From positions 2,232,001-2,296,000 of the forward strand of contig NZ_CP025198.1 in NCBI RefSeq assembly GCF_003325455.1: a stretch of DNA of 64,000 bases. The letters are read 5' to 3'. Shown here piece after piece: positions 42,306 to 52,414 of this stretch; within the stretch, counting starts at the first letter, position 1; each line of letters starts with the position of its first letter. Under the pieces are notes generated by a model. The model saw only the letters and a list, made by a program, of their open reading frames with translations, ran no database searches and was not told the DNA's origin. The translations under genes and the position numbers were made by a program. The stretch is from Acidipropionibacterium virtanenii. Its GTDB lineage: Bacteria; Actinomycetota; Actinomycetes; Propionibacteriales; Propionibacteriaceae.

Positions 42306-43352
42306 TCAAGTACTCGTGATCTCGATCCAGCGCGCGAGCTGTTCTCGGGCCTGACCGGAGTCGACGGCGGTGGCGGCCCGATCGATCCGCTCGGCGAACT
42401 GATCGGTCAGGGGGGCGTCCAGATCCGGCCCGTCGTAGGCGAGCAGTGCTGCGGCGGCATTGAGCAGGACGATGTCGCGCACCGGTCCGGTGGCGCCGTC
42501 GAGCAGATCCCTGACCACCTGGGCATTGTGCTCGGGGCCCCCGCCGACGAGATCCTTCGGCTGCGCCCGGGGCAGGCCGAGATCGGCCGGGTCGAGACGG
42601 GCGCGGACGCATCGGCCCTCACGGAACAGCCAGATCTGGGAGTCAGTCGTGGTGGTGAGCTCGTCGAGCCCGTCCCCGCCGTGGAACACCAGTCCGCGCG
42701 ATCCGCGGTCGGTGAGCACTCCGGCGACCAACGGGGCCATCCTGGCGTCGGCGATCCCGATCGCATCGGCGTGGGGCCGCGCCGGATTCGTGAGGGGACC
42801 CAGCAGGTTGAAGGTCGTCTGGATGCCGAGCTCCTTGCGGGCGGGACCGGCGAACCTGAGGGAGGCGTGGTACAGCGGGGCGAACAGGAAGACGATGTGC
42901 GCAGCGTCCAGGACTCCGGCCTGATCGGCCGGGGCCAGGTTCAGGTTGACCCCGAGGGCCTCGAGGCAGTCCGCCGTACCGCACGCCGAGCTGGCCGCCC
43001 GGTTGCCGTGCTTGACGACCTTCGCGCCCGCCGCCGAGGCGACGATGGCCGCCATCGTGGAGACATTGACGGTGTTGGCGCGGTCCCCCCCGGTGCCGAC
43101 GATATCGACGGTCTCCCGGTCCAGTTCGAGTTTCGTGGCCCGGCCGAGCATCCCCTCGGCGAGGCCGGACAGTTCCTCGACGGTCTCCCCCTTGGCGCGC
43201 AGCGCCACCGCGAAGCCCGCCACCTGTACGGCGGTGAGGTCGCCCGAGAGCACCCGGTCCATGGCCCAGACAGAGCTCCGGCGGTCCAGATCGCATCCGT
43301 TGACCAGATCGGTGAGCAGGTCGGGCCATGTCCTGGGGAAGGTCTCCGCCAC
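42306..43352 (-). CDS. trpD: anthranilate phosphoribosyltransferase
   Basis: Transfers phosphoribosyl from PRPP to anthranilate, the second step of tryptophan synthesis. The 348-residue product has the PRPP/phosphate motif [19 protein letters not shown] near residue 85, [21 protein letters not shown], the [15 protein letters not shown] block and a closing [11 protein letters not shown]. The GTG at 43352 is 1 nt after the stop of the receiver-domain gene. As in M. tuberculosis (Rv2192c), trpD stands alone next to divergent ctaE, away from other trp genes. Confidence 0.96.
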   Translation of the reverse strand: MAETFPRTWPDLLTDLVNGCDLDRRSSVWAMDRVLSGDLTAVQVAGFAVALRAKGETVEELSGLAEGMLGRATKLELDRETVDIVGTGGDRANTVNVSTMAAIVASAAGAKVVKHGNRAASSACGTADCLEALGVNLNLAPADQAGVLDAAHIVFLFAPLYHASLRFAGPARKELGIQTTFNLLGPLTNPARPHADAIGIADARMAPLVAGVLTDRGSRGLVFHGGDGLDELTTTTDSQIWLFREGRCVRARLDPADLGLPRAQPKDLVGGGPEHNAQVVRDLLDGATGPVRDIVLLNAAAALLAYDGPDLDAPLTDQFAERIDRAATAVDSGQAREQLARWIEITST

Positions 43353-43353
43353 G

Positions 43354-43770
43354 TCACACCCCCGCAGCGGTGCGGAGGACACCGGCGACGACCCGGGGCA
43401 GTTCGACCGGATCGACCGGATGGGTGCTGATCGCGTCGGCCCGCGACCAGCTCGCCAGCCAGGCATCGGCGACCCGGGCCACCAGCAGCACCACGGGCGG
43501 GCAGTCGGAGACCTCATCCTTGAGCTGGTGGCACAGGCCCATGCCCCCCGAGGGCACGGCTTCGCCATCAGCGATCACGACGTCGTAGTTCCCCGAATCC
43601 ACGGCGTGGATCGCAGCAGGCTGGGTGGCGACGTCCACCGCCTCGACCTCGGGCAGGTCAGCGGAGATTCGTCTTCCCAGGGCCAGCCTGATCTGTTCGC
43701 GCACCTGACGGTCGTCGGAGTACACCAGCACCTTGAGAGTGGGCTGTCCGCCCCTCTGGTCTTCAGTCAT
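43354..43770 (-). CDS. atypical stand-alone receiver domain protein
   Basis: A 138-residue receiver-fold protein without an output domain. The acidic pair lies in VYSDDRQ, and the putative phospho-Asp in [10 protein letters not shown] near residue 68. The switch Thr/Ser is not obvious (VVLLVARVA), and the conserved Lys-Pro is replaced by THPVDP, with His for Lys. Phosphorylation-dependent switching is therefore doubtful. It is the first gene of a two-gene operon with trpD and is divergent from ctaE. Its job is unknown. Confidence 0.75.
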   Translation of the reverse strand: MTEDQRGGQPTLKVLVYSDDRQVREQIRLALGRRISADLPEVEAVDVATQPAAIHAVDSGNYDVVIADGEAVPSGGMGLCHQLKDEVSDCPPVVLLVARVADAWLASWSRADAISTHPVDPVELPRVVAGVLRTAAGV

Positions 43771-43965
43771 CCCTCATCCTCGTGGGTCGTCGTCACTGTG
43801 CTGAGGAGATCCGTCCAGAACCCCTCTCGCGAGCCTCTTCGACCGCATGGTATCGCGGCGCACCGACGTACGGCCCGGCCCGCATTATCTCATCGGCGTC
43901 ACCGGCTCCGAAGACAGGATCGACATTCGAATGCCGAAGAACATGACCAATCGCACATTTGCCGA

Positions 43966-43971
43966 CATAAT
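43966..43971 (+). promoter_or_regulatory. leaderless -10 of ctaE
   Basis: CATAAT ends 6 nt before the ctaE GTG at 43978, and no ribosome binding site is present. The 207-nt gap also must hold the divergent promoter for the receiver-trpD operon, which I could not place. Confidence 0.5.
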
Positions 43972-43977
43972 GAGGCC

Positions 43978-44673
43978 GTGGCCACTTCAGCGCAGACTTC
44001 ACAGCGACCGTCGGGCGCCATCCACCCGATCGCCCCCTCCCGACTCAAGGCCCCCTCCGGGCGCCCTGATCTTCTCCCCATGGGCGTGTGGATCTGGCTG
44101 GCCAGCGAACTCATGTTCTTCGCGGCCCTCTTCGCCGCATACTTCATGATCCGTCAGGTGACCAGCGACAAGGCTGCGGCCGGGGCCCAGACCCTGTGGC
44201 AGTCCGAGTCGAGTCACCTCAACGTCGTCTACGCGGCGGTCAACACGCTCATCCTGGTGCTGTCGTCGGTGACCTGCCAGATGGGCGTGCACGCCGCCGA
44301 GCACGGACGGGTGCGGCGCACCAAGGGCCTGGCTGCAGTCACCTCCTGGGGTATGCGGGAGTGGTACACGCTCACATTCGTGATGGGCACGGTCTTCATC
44401 GCCGGACAGGCGCTCGAGTACGCCAACCTGGTCTCCGAGGGCCATACGATGCAGTCGAGCGTCTTCTACTCGCTGTTCTTCATCGCCACCGGGTTCCACG
44501 GCCTCCACGTCACGGGCGGTCTCGTCGCCTTCCTGTTCACGCTGGGCCGCACCTACCTGGCGCGTCGATTCACCCACGAGCAGGCGGTGACGGCGATGGT
44601 GGTGTCCTACTACTGGCACTTCGTCGACGTGGTCTGGATCATCCTGTTCTCGGTCATCTACATCATCCAGTGA
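43978..44673 (+). CDS. ctaE: cytochrome c oxidase subunit III
   Basis: A membrane subunit of the aa3-type oxidase, 231 residues with five hydrophobic helices, typical of the shorter actinobacterial form. Recognisable blocks are [50 protein letters not shown] and [14 protein letters not shown]. The GTG at 43978 fits a leaderless mRNA. It heads the ctaE-qcrC-qcrA-qcrB operon, which encodes the bc1 complex plus this oxidase subunit and reflects the bc1-aa3 supercomplex of actinobacteria. Confidence 0.96.
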   Translation: MATSAQTSQRPSGAIHPIAPSRLKAPSGRPDLLPMGVWIWLASELMFFAALFAAYFMIRQVTSDKAAAGAQTLWQSESSHLNVVYAAVNTLILVLSSVTCQMGVHAAEHGRVRRTKGLAAVTSWGMREWYTLTFVMGTVFIAGQALEYANLVSEGHTMQSSVFYSLFFIATGFHGLHVTGGLVAFLFTLGRTYLARRFTHEQAVTAMVVSYYWHFVDVVWIILFSVIYIIQ

Positions 44674-44733
44674 CCGGCTGCCGGAAGAGGGCGAAGCTGC
44701 AGTGAAGCAACAACCAGAAGAAAGGTCGGTCCA

Positions 44734-45537
44734 GTGAGGTTCCTCTCGACGCGACGGCGACATCCGGCGGCGAAGCCGCTGATGCTGCTGTTGGCCCTCG
44801 TTCTGGTGGGTTGTGTCTACGCCCTCGTCAGCCCCGCGACGTCGAGCACCGCGGACACGAATGTCTCAAGCCAGGCCGCTGCCGGCAAGGCCATCTTCGA
44901 GACCAACTGCTCGTCCTGCCACGGCATGAACGGCGAGGGCACCACCCAGGGGCCCTCCCTGGCCGGGGTGGGCTCGGCCTCTGTCGACTTCCAGATGGGA
45001 ACCGGCCGGATGCCGATGGCCCGCCCGGAGGCTCAGGCGCCGTCCAAGCGCACCGCCTTCACCGACGAGGAGATCGCCCAGGTGGCGGCCTATATCGCCT
45101 CGCTGGCCCCCGGCCCCTCGATCCCGGACTCCGAGCAGTACACGGCCACCGGGCTGAGCGCCGAGGAGATCGCCCGTGGAGGCGAACTCTTCCGGACCAA
45201 CTGCTCGGCATGCCACGCCATCGACGGCCGAGGCGGCGCACTGCCCAACGGGTCCTACGCCCCGTCCCTCCTGAAGACCTCGGACAAGCACATCTACGAG
45301 GCCATGCGCACCGGCCCCCAGCAGATGCCGGTCTTCTCCAAGGGAGCCATGACCGACCAGGACGTCAAGGAGATCATCGCCTACCTCAGCACGATCCACT
45401 CCGAGCCGAATGACGGTGGCTTCGCCCTGGGCGGCCTCGGGCCGATCTCCGAGGGCCTGTGGGCATGGATCATCGGTATCGGCGCCTGTGTGGTGGTGGC
45501 CGTGTGGCTGGCGAAGAAGGGAGCCCGGGCGCGATGA
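44734..45537 (+). CDS. qcrC: di-heme cytochrome c subunit of bc1 complex
   Basis: A 267-residue membrane-anchored di-heme cytochrome c that passes electrons from the Rieske protein directly to the oxidase, replacing soluble cytochrome c. The two CXXCH sites are CSSCH (about 59-63) and CSACH (about 158-162). An N-terminal hydrophobic segment (about 16-34) and a C-terminal anchor (about 240-262) are present. Heme-ligand methionines are plausible in RMPMARPE and QQMPVF. The GTG follows gaaagg. It overlaps qcrA by 4 nt. Confidence 0.96.
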   Translation: MRFLSTRRRHPAAKPLMLLLALVLVGCVYALVSPATSSTADTNVSSQAAAGKAIFETNCSSCHGMNGEGTTQGPSLAGVGSASVDFQMGTGRMPMARPEAQAPSKRTAFTDEEIAQVAAYIASLAPGPSIPDSEQYTATGLSAEEIARGGELFRTNCSACHAIDGRGGALPNGSYAPSLLKTSDKHIYEAMRTGPQQMPVFSKGAMTDQDVKEIIAYLSTIHSEPNDGGFALGGLGPISEGLWAWIIGIGACVVVAVWLAKKGARAR

Positions 45538-46583
45538 GCACCGATCAGATCAACAAGCAGGAACCCGTCCAGGATCCGGGTCTGGAACCCTACGTCGAGC
45601 GGTACACCGATTCTGATCCGGCGGTCGGCAGACGGGCCTACCGGCAGATCCTGACGCTGTTCGGGCTTGTCCCGCTGCTGGCGGTGGCCTTCGTCGTGCT
45701 GTACTTCGCGGTTCCCCACGACGACGCCGTGAAGTTCGGCCCGTTGCACGCCAGCGCCCTCCACATCGCACTGGGCGCCACCGCGGGATTCGCGATCCTG
45801 TTCATCGGCCTGGGCTCCATCCACTGGGCCAAGCAGATCATGGGCGACCACGAGATCGCCGAGGAGCGCCACCCGGCCAACTCCAGCGATGAGGACCGCC
45901 AGGAGCTGGCGAAGGTCTGGAAGCAGGGCGCAGAGGAATCCGGTCTCGGCCGTCGCAAGCTCATCGGGTTCGCGGCCGCCGGAGCCATCGGCGCCCTCGC
46001 CCTGCCAGCCGTCGTGAGCCTCGCCGACCTGGGACCCAAGCCCGGCAAGGGGATGCGCAGGGCCACTATCGAACGCACCATCTGGACCGAGGGGACCAGG
46101 CTGGTCAACGACGTCACCTACACGCCGATCAAGGCCTCCGAGATGGAGATCGGCCAGCTGGTCAATGCCGAGCCGGAGAATCTCAAGGACCTGCAGAGCG
46201 AGGACTTCCAGCGGCAGAAGGCCAAGGCCGCGATCATCATCGTCCGGATGGATCCGGACTCCATCAAGATCCCCGACTCCCGGAAGGACTGGCAGGTCGG
46301 GGGGATCCTCTCCTACTCGAAGATCTGCACCCATGTCGGGTGCCCGATCAGCCTGTGGGAGCAGCAGACCCATCACCTGCTGTGCCCCTGCCACCAGTCG
46401 ACCTTCGATCTGGGGGACGCCGGGGTCGTGGTCTTCGGGCCCGCCGCCCGGTCCCTGCCGCAGCTGCCCATCACGGTCGACAAGGACGGCTATCTGGTGG
46501 CCCGCAGCGACTTCACCGTTCCGGTGGGGCCCAGTTACTTCGAGCGCGACTCGCGCCACGATTTCAAGAAGGGTGACAACTGA
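45534..46583 (+). CDS. qcrA: Rieske iron-sulfur subunit of bc1 complex
   Basis: A 349-residue protein with three N-terminal hydrophobic helices (about residues 38-160), the actinobacterial form, and a C-terminal Rieske [2Fe-2S] domain. The cluster ligands lie in CTHVGC (near 265-270) and CPCHQS (near 283-288). The ATG overlaps the qcrC stop (ATGA), and its own stop overlaps the qcrB start. It takes electrons from menaquinol at QcrB and delivers them to QcrC. Confidence 0.96.
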   Translation: MSTDQINKQEPVQDPGLEPYVERYTDSDPAVGRRAYRQILTLFGLVPLLAVAFVVLYFAVPHDDAVKFGPLHASALHIALGATAGFAILFIGLGSIHWAKQIMGDHEIAEERHPANSSDEDRQELAKVWKQGAEESGLGRRKLIGFAAAGAIGALALPAVVSLADLGPKPGKGMRRATIERTIWTEGTRLVNDVTYTPIKASEMEIGQLVNAEPENLKDLQSEDFQRQKAKAAIIIVRMDPDSIKIPDSRKDWQVGGILSYSKICTHVGCPISLWEQQTHHLLCPCHQSTFDLGDAGVVVFGPAARSLPQLPITVDKDGYLVARSDFTVPVGPSYFERDSRHDFKKGDN

Positions 46584-48319
46584 TGGCCCGCCCTACCGGT
46601 ACCGCCGACACCTCACCCGCCGTCGAGGCCGAGGTGCCCGACGACGCCGCGCCGAAGAAGTCCTCGTCCGGCCCGCTCATCTGGGCCGATGACCGCCTGG
46701 GGCTCGCCAAGGTGGGCAAGGTGGCCATGCGGAAGGTCTTCCCGGACCACTGGTCCTTCCTGCTCGGCGAGATCGCCCTCTACTCCTTCATCGTGCTGCT
46801 CATCACCGGCGTCTTCCTGACCATCTGGTTCAAGCCGTCGATGGCCGAGATCGACTACCAGGGCTCCTACCAGCTGCTGCGCGGGGTGCCGATGTCGGAG
46901 GCCTTCGCCTCCACCCTCGACATCTCCTTCGACGTGCGGGGCGGCCTGCTGGTCCGCCAGATCCACCACTGGGCGGCCCTGCTCTTCGTGGCCGCGGCCA
47001 TGTTCCACATGTTGCGGGTCTTCTTCACCGGTGCCTTCCGCAAGCCTCGCGAGGTCAACTGGCTCATCGGCGTCGGCCTGTTCATGCTGGCCATGATCGA
47101 GGGATTCGCCGGCTACTCGCTGCCGGACGACCTGCTGTCGGGCACCGGCCTGAGGTTCGCCGACGGTCTGATGCGCTCCATCCCGCTGGTCGGCACCTGG
47201 GTCGAGTTCTTCGTGTTCAACGGCGAGTTCCCGGGCACCGCCATCGTGCCGCGGCTCTACATGGTGCACATTCTGCTGGTTCCCGCGATCCTGCTGGGTC
47301 TCATCGCGGCGCACATCTCGCTGGTGGTCTACCACAAGCACACCCAGTACCCGGGCCCCGGACGCACCGAGAAGAATGTGGTGGGCTACCCCATGTTCCC
47401 GGTCTACATGGCCAAGGCCGGCGGCTTCTTCTTCGTGGTATTCGGCATCATCACGCTGATGGCCACCTTCATGCAGATCAACCCGGTGTGGAAGTACGGC
47501 CCCTACAATCCGGCCCAGGTGACGGCGGGCTCCCAGCCCGACTGGTACATGGGCTGGCTCGAGGGTGCGGTGCGGATCATGCCGAACTGGGAGTGGCATA
47601 TCGGTCACACCACCTGGAGCTGGAACATCTTCCTGGCCGGTGTCGGCCTGATGGGGATCCTGGCGGTCGCCATGGTGGCATGGCCCTTCGTGGAACGTTG
47701 GATCACCGGCGACACCGCGGAGCACCACATCCTGGACCGTCCCCGCAATGTGCCGACCCGCACCGCGCTGGGTGTGGCCGCGATCACCTGCTACGCGATG
47801 TTCTGGCTGGCCGGCGGCAACGACATCATCGCCACCCACTTCCATCTGAGCCTCAACGCCATCACATACTTCCTGAGGGCCGCCGTCTTCGTGGCCCCGG
47901 TGATCGCCTATCACATCACCAAGCGCGTCTGCGTGAGCCTCCAGCGGGCCGACCTGGAGCGCCTGGAGCATGGATCCCCCTCCGGTGAGATCGTGCGAGG
48001 CCCCGACGGCGGTTTCGTGGAGAAGCACGAGCCGCTCAGCCATGACGAGGCCTGGGCCCTCACCCAGCACAAGGAGTACCCCGTGCTGGAGGCCACGATC
48101 ACCGGCGACGAGGGGATTCCGGTGCGCGGCGGGGTGTCTCGTCGCCGTGCCCGGCTGCTGCGTTGGTTCGTGGGCTCCAACGTCGCCAAGCCGACGGCCG
48201 AGAAGATCAAGGGCGCCCAGGAGCATCCGTCGGCCGGGCCCGGCGAGGACCGCCCGGAGGTCGGACCGGCGAACGCCGAGGAGACCGGATCCGAGGTGCA
48301 GGCACCAGCCGGACGCTGA
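46583..48319 (+). CDS. qcrB: cytochrome b subunit of bc1 complex
   Basis: A 578-residue di-heme cytochrome b that oxidises menaquinol. Eight or more helices hold the heme His pairs (RQIHHWAALLFVAAAMFHMLR in one helix, and the VHILLVPAILLGLIAAHIS region in another). The quinol-site PEWY equivalent reads PDWY. A soluble tail of about 140 residues after the last helix is normal for actinobacterial QcrB. The start TGATG overlaps the qcrA stop. It is the last gene of the operon and is followed by a strong terminator. Confidence 0.96.
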   Translation: MARPTGTADTSPAVEAEVPDDAAPKKSSSGPLIWADDRLGLAKVGKVAMRKVFPDHWSFLLGEIALYSFIVLLITGVFLTIWFKPSMAEIDYQGSYQLLRGVPMSEAFASTLDISFDVRGGLLVRQIHHWAALLFVAAAMFHMLRVFFTGAFRKPREVNWLIGVGLFMLAMIEGFAGYSLPDDLLSGTGLRFADGLMRSIPLVGTWVEFFVFNGEFPGTAIVPRLYMVHILLVPAILLGLIAAHISLVVYHKHTQYPGPGRTEKNVVGYPMFPVYMAKAGGFFFVVFGIITLMATFMQINPVWKYGPYNPAQVTAGSQPDWYMGWLEGAVRIMPNWEWHIGHTTWSWNIFLAGVGLMGILAVAMVAWPFVERWITGDTAEHHILDRPRNVPTRTALGVAAITCYAMFWLAGGNDIIATHFHLSLNAITYFLRAAVFVAPVIAYHITKRVCVSLQRADLERLEHGSPSGEIVRGPDGGFVEKHEPLSHDEAWALTQHKEYPVLEATITGDEGIPVRGGVSRRRARLLRWFVGSNVAKPTAEKIKGAQEHPSAGPGEDRPEVGPANAEETGSEVQAPAGR

Positions 48320-48341
48320 CGCGCCATCTGATGGATCGGAG

Positions 48342-48375
48342 GGAGGGGCCCGGCCGCTACTGGCCGGGCCCCTCC
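48342..48375. terminator. bidirectional terminator between qcrB and ATL gene
   Basis: GGAGGGGCCCGGCC and GGCCGGGCCCCTCC form a perfect 14-bp stem with a 6-nt loop. It lies after qcrB on one strand. On the other strand the stop codon of the alkyltransferase-like gene falls inside the loop. Confidence 0.75.
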
Positions 48376-48734
48376 TCCGTCGTCTCGTGGACCGTCGTCC
48401 CCGCCCTGTCCAGTTCCTCGCGGTACCGCCCGTCCAGGACCACCAGGTCGGCCCGGGAGACGGCCATCCGCACAGCGGTGCCATCGGCGTTCAGTCGGAT
48501 GCCCTCCTGTATCCAGTGAGCCCTTGCCCTGGTGGTCAGCTCCGAGGGAAGGCGGCCGGAGGCGTTGACGACCCTCCACCAGCTCACGTCATGTCCGTGG
48601 TGCGACATCACCCGGCCCACGATCCTCGCCGAGGTGCCGACGATCCCGGCGATGTCCCCGTAGCTGGTCACCCGGCCGGCCGGGATCAGATCCACCACCA
48701 GCAGCACCCGATCGATGAGTTCCTCGCTGTCCAC
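48357..48734 (-). CDS. alkyltransferase-like protein (ATL, MGMT family)
   Basis: A 125-residue protein of the MGMT DNA-binding domain family that lacks the active-site Cys: the PCHR motif is replaced by SWWRVVNASG. ATL proteins bind O6-alkylguanine and hand the lesion to nucleotide excision repair rather than reversing it. The family's IPAGRVTSYGDIA segment is present. The GTG at 48734 is the only good start in this frame. It is divergent from guaB1 and converges on qcrB inside the terminator hairpin. Confidence 0.88.
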   Translation of the reverse strand: MDSEELIDRVLLVVDLIPAGRVTSYGDIAGIVGTSARIVGRVMSHHGHDVSWWRVVNASGRLPSELTTRARAHWIQEGIRLNADGTAVRMAVSRADLVVLDGRYREELDRAGTTVHETTEEGPGQ

Positions 48735-48800
48735 CCTGTCATTCTGCCCCGGGGCGACGGTCGTCCCGGGATGCCGGTGATCTTGGCGGGACATGAGATC

Positions 48801-50270
48801 ATGAGGTACGTGCGTTTCCTCAATGAGCAGCCGACCTACGAGCTGACCTACAACGACGTCTTCATGGCACCCAACAGGTCTTCCGTGGGATCCCGCATGA
48901 ATGTGGATCTGACCTCCACCGATGCCCTTCGCATCCCCACTCCCATCGTGGTGGCGAATATGACGGCCGTCTCCGGGCGGCGGATGGCCGAGACGATCGC
49001 CAGGCGCGGGGGAATCGCCGTCCTCCCCCAGGACATTCCGGGGCCCTTCGTCACCAGGGCGATCTCTCGGGTCAAGGCCGCTGACACCCGATTCGACACC
49101 CCTGTCAAGGTGGTACCGACGACAACTGTCGGGGAGGCCATGGGGCTGCTTCAGAAGCGCGCCCACGGCGTCGTGCTGGTGCTGGAGGAGGACCGGCCTG
49201 TCGGGCTGGTCTCCCCCAGCGAGGCCGACGGCGTCGACCGTTTCGCCCAGGTTCATGAGGTGATGTCCACCGATCTCACCCTGGTGAGCCCCGACCAGAG
49301 CGCCGATGAGGTCTTCAACACATTGGCCGACCACCATCAGAAGGTCGCGGTGGCGGTCGATGCCGACGGCCGCCTGGTGGGCATCATGACCTCCCGCGGT
49401 GCCGTCCGCACCGAGATCTACCGTCCCGCGGTCGATCCCTCCGGTCGGCTCATGGTGGGTACCGCGATCGGCATCAACGGGGACGTCGCCGGCCGCGCGG
49501 AGAGCGCCCTGGCGGCCGGATCGGATGTGCTGGTGATGGACACCGCCCATGGTCACCAGGATCAGATGGTCACAGCCCTGCGGATCGCGGACCGGTCCCG
49601 CATCCAGTTCGAGGCCGCCACAGGCCGCCGGGTCCCCATCGTGGCCGGCAATGTCGTCACCCGCCGCGGCACCCTGGACCTGCTCGACGCCGGCGCCGAC
49701 ATCGTCAAGGTCGGTGTGGGCCCCGGAGCGATGTGCACCACGCGGATGCAGACCGGGGTCGGTCGTCCGCAGTTCAGCGCAGTACTGGAATGCGCCGAGG
49801 CGGCCACCGAGGCCGGTGGTTCGATCTGGGCCGACGGTGGCGTCCGGTATCCCCGCGACGTCGCTCTGGCGCTGGCCGCAGGGGCCGGATCGGTGATGAT
49901 CGGCTCCTGGTTCGCGGGCACCCACGAGTCCACCGGTGAGATGCTCACCGACCACGACGGTCAACGCTACAAGGAGTCCTTCGGGATGGCCTCGGCCCGC
50001 GCGGTCCGTCACCGTACCCGTCGTCGCAGCGCCTTCGAGCGGGCCCGGGCGGCCCTCTTCGAGGAGGGCATCTCGCACTCGCGGATGTACCTGGATCCGG
50101 ATCGTCCCGGGGTCGAGGATCTGCTCGACTTCATCACCTCGGGGGTGCGCTCCTCATGCACCTACGCCGGGGCGCGCACCCTATCGGAGTTCCGCGAGAA
50201 GGCCGTGGTGGGCATTCAGTCCCCCTCCGGTTACGAGGAGGGACGTCCCCTCTCCAGCTCCTGGAGCTGA
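48801..50270 (+). CDS. guaB1: GuaB1-family IMP dehydrogenase-like protein (probable GMP reductase)
   Basis: A 489-residue member of the IMPDH/GMPR family with a CBS pair (about 95-205) inserted in the TIM barrel. The active Cys is in GAMCTTRMQTG near residue 312. GuaB1 proteins of actinobacteria were annotated as IMP dehydrogenases, but mycobacterial GuaB1 is reported to be a GMP reductase for purine salvage. The true IMPDH (guaB2) is not here. The ATG at 48801 gives a family-like N-terminus (VRFLNEQPTYELTYNDVF). A GTG 9 nt later is possible. It converges on ctaF. Confidence 0.88.
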   Translation: MRYVRFLNEQPTYELTYNDVFMAPNRSSVGSRMNVDLTSTDALRIPTPIVVANMTAVSGRRMAETIARRGGIAVLPQDIPGPFVTRAISRVKAADTRFDTPVKVVPTTTVGEAMGLLQKRAHGVVLVLEEDRPVGLVSPSEADGVDRFAQVHEVMSTDLTLVSPDQSADEVFNTLADHHQKVAVAVDADGRLVGIMTSRGAVRTEIYRPAVDPSGRLMVGTAIGINGDVAGRAESALAAGSDVLVMDTAHGHQDQMVTALRIADRSRIQFEAATGRRVPIVAGNVVTRRGTLDLLDAGADIVKVGVGPGAMCTTRMQTGVGRPQFSAVLECAEAATEAGGSIWADGGVRYPRDVALALAAGAGSVMIGSWFAGTHESTGEMLTDHDGQRYKESFGMASARAVRHRTRRRSAFERARAALFEEGISHSRMYLDPDRPGVEDLLDFITSGVRSSCTYAGARTLSEFREKAVVGIQSPSGYEEGRPLSSSWS

Positions 50271-50288
50271 AGCCGCAGGCAGCAGGGA

Positions 50289-50684
50289 TCAGTGCGCGTA
50301 CTCTCCGCGGTAGTACTCGTAGGCCCATCCGGAGACCGACCAGATCCCGATGGCGGCGCCGAGGATCGACAGCCACCAGCCGAAGGGCGGTCCGAGGCAG
50401 ATGACGGTCAGCGTGACCGCCGTCCAGAACGGCCAGATGCTCTTCGGCGGGAAGAACCCGATGGCCCCCGCCCCGTCGACGACCTCGGCCTCCTCGTCGT
50501 CCTCAGGACGAGCGGCGATCCTCCGCGCGACCGCGAGGACGTAGCCGAAGACCATCAAGGCCATGACGCCGGAAAGGCCGAGCACCCATACGCCGACGAT
50601 CTCATGAGCGGTGAACCAGTAGATGACCGCCATTCCGATCAGAAAGATGGCGCTGCCGCCGAAGACCCATCGTTCGACCTTCAT
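50289..50684 (-). CDS. ctaF: cytochrome c oxidase subunit IV
   Basis: A 131-residue membrane protein of the actinobacterial subunit IV family with four hydrophobic segments: two near the N-terminus and two after the conserved [10 protein letters not shown] block near residue 78. It stabilises the aa3 oxidase. Its start overlaps the ctaD stop by 4 nt, so it ends the ctaC-ctaD-ctaF operon. Confidence 0.94.
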   Translation of the reverse strand: MKVERWVFGGSAIFLIGMAVIYWFTAHEIVGVWVLGLSGVMALMVFGYVLAVARRIAARPEDDEEAEVVDGAGAIGFFPPKSIWPFWTAVTLTVICLGPPFGWWLSILGAAIGIWSVSGWAYEYYRGEYAH

Positions 50685-52414
50685 CGGTCCTCCTCCCGCC
50701 TGCCGGAGTGAATGAGTTCACGCGGCTCGTCCGACTCATCTGTGATGGCGCCCGAATCCTCGAGCAGCTCCGGGTGAGCGGCATCGAAGGCCGGGGATGC
50801 CGAGCGGACCCGGATCATGTGGTCGAAGTTGTGGGGCGGCGGCGGGCAGGTGGTGATCCATTCCAGGCTGCGTCCCCAGCCCCACGGGTCGTCCACCTCG
50901 ATCCTGGGCTTCTTATGGGTGATCCACACGTTCCACATGAAGGGCAGCATGGAGATCCCCAGCAGGAAGGCCCCGAAGGTCGACACCTGGTTGAGCGTGG
51001 TGAATCCCTCCCATGCGCCGTAGTCGGCGATGCGCCGCTGCATGCCCTCGACGCCCAGCCAGTGCTGGACGAGGAAGGTGGTGTGGAAGCCCACGAAGAG
51101 GGTCCAGAAATGGATCTTGCCCCAGGTCTCGTCGAGCATGTGCCCGGTGATCTTGGGCCACCAGTAGTAGTAGCCGGCGAACATCGCGAAGACCACGGTG
51201 CCGAACAGCACGTAGTGGAAGTGGGCCACCACGAAGTAGGTGTCGGAGACGTTGAAGTCCATCGGAGGGCTGGCCAGGATCACGCCGGTGAGGCCGCCGA
51301 ACAGGAAGGTGACGAGGAACCCGATGGCGAAGAGCATCGGCGTGTCGAAGCTGATCGACCCGCCCCACATCGTTCCGATCCAGTTGAAGAATTTCACGCC
51401 GGTCGGCACTGCGATGGTGAAGGTCATGAACGAGAAGAAGGGCAACGACACGGCCCCGGTCACGAACATGTGATGGGCCCACACCGACATCGACAGGCCG
51501 CCGATGGCCAGTGTCGCGAAGACGAGGCCGACATAGCCGAACACCGGCTTGCGGCTGAACACCGGCAGCACCTCGGTGACGATGCCGAAGAAGGGGATGG
51601 CGATGATGTACACCTCGGGGTGACCGAAGAACCAGAAGAGGTGCTGCCACAGGATCGGCCCGCCGTTCGCGGCGTCGAAGATATGGGTGCCCAGCAACCG
51701 GTCGGACTCGAGGACAAGCAGCCCGGCGGACAGCACCGGGAACACCATGATCACCATGATCGAGGTGACCAGGATGTTCCAGCAGAAGATGGGCATCCGG
51801 AACATCGTCATGCCGGGGGTGCGCAGCGTGATGATGGTCGTGATGAAGTTCACCGAGCCGAGGATCGACGACAGGCCGAGCAGGTAGAGGCCCATGATCC
51901 ACAGATCCCCGCCGACCCCGGGGGTGTTGATGGCGTTCGACAGCGGGGCGTAGGCGAACCAGCCGAAGCTTGCCGCTCCGCCGGGGGTGAGGAATCCCGA
52001 GCAGGCGATCAGGGAGCCGAACAGGTAGATCCAGTAGGCGAACATGTTGAGCCGCGGGAAGGCGACGTCGGGGGCACCGATCTGCAGCGGCATGATGTAG
52101 TTCGCGAAACCTGAGAACAGCGGCGTCGCGAACATCAGCAGCATGATCGTGCCGTGCATCGTGAAGAGCTGGTTGAACGTCTCGTAGTGGACGAACTGCA
52201 TTCCGGGGAATGCCAGCTCAGCCCGGATGATGAGGGCGAGGATGCCGCCGAAGCAGAAGAAGAAGAATGTGGTGAGGAAGTAGAGCCTGCCGATCTTCTT
52301 GTGATCGGTGGTGGTCATGTAGTCCCAGACGAGTTTGCCGATCTGGCGCCGCTCTCCGGTTGACGCGTCGGGGCGTGCGACCGTCGAGGTCCTGTTCGCG
52401 ACTGAGGTGCTCAC
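50681..52414 (-). CDS. ctaD: cytochrome c oxidase subunit I
   Basis: The catalytic subunit with heme a and the heme a3-CuB centre, 577 residues and about twelve helices. Heme and copper ligands are seen in [31 protein letters not shown] (with the His-Tyr pair), [10 protein letters not shown] and [11 protein letters not shown]. The cluster is complete, so the subunit should be functional. It overlaps ctaC and ctaF by 4 nt each. The copper for CuB probably involves the CtaG-like protein encoded at 60.5 kb. Confidence 0.97.
   Translation of the reverse strand: MSTSVANRTSTVARPDASTGERRQIGKLVWDYMTTTDHKKIGRLYFLTTFFFFCFGGILALIIRAELAFPGMQFVHYETFNQLFTMHGTIMLLMFATPLFSGFANYIMPLQIGAPDVAFPRLNMFAYWIYLFGSLIACSGFLTPGGAASFGWFAYAPLSNAINTPGVGGDLWIMGLYLLGLSSILGSVNFITTIITLRTPGMTMFRMPIFCWNILVTSIMVIMVFPVLSAGLLVLESDRLLGTHIFDAANGGPILWQHLFWFFGHPEVYIIAIPFFGIVTEVLPVFSRKPVFGYVGLVFATLAIGGLSMSVWAHHMFVTGAVSLPFFSFMTFTIAVPTGVKFFNWIGTMWGGSISFDTPMLFAIGFLVTFLFGGLTGVILASPPMDFNVSDTYFVVAHFHYVLFGTVVFAMFAGYYYWWPKITGHMLDETWGKIHFWTLFVGFHTTFLVQHWLGVEGMQRRIADYGAWEGFTTLNQVSTFGAFLLGISMLPFMWNVWITHKKPRIEVDDPWGWGRSLEWITTCPPPPHNFDHMIRVRSASPAFDAAHPELLEDSGAITDESDEPRELIHSGRREEDR

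Noticed and set aside
45410-46559. Long open frames antisense to the respiratory and other genes
   Set aside because: They mirror the high third-position GC of the real genes and show no family motifs or ribosome binding sites.
50913-51902. Long Arg/His/Pro-rich open frame overlapping ctaD in another frame
   Set aside because: Its composition is the typical shadow of a GC-rich membrane-protein gene; ctaD fully explains the region.
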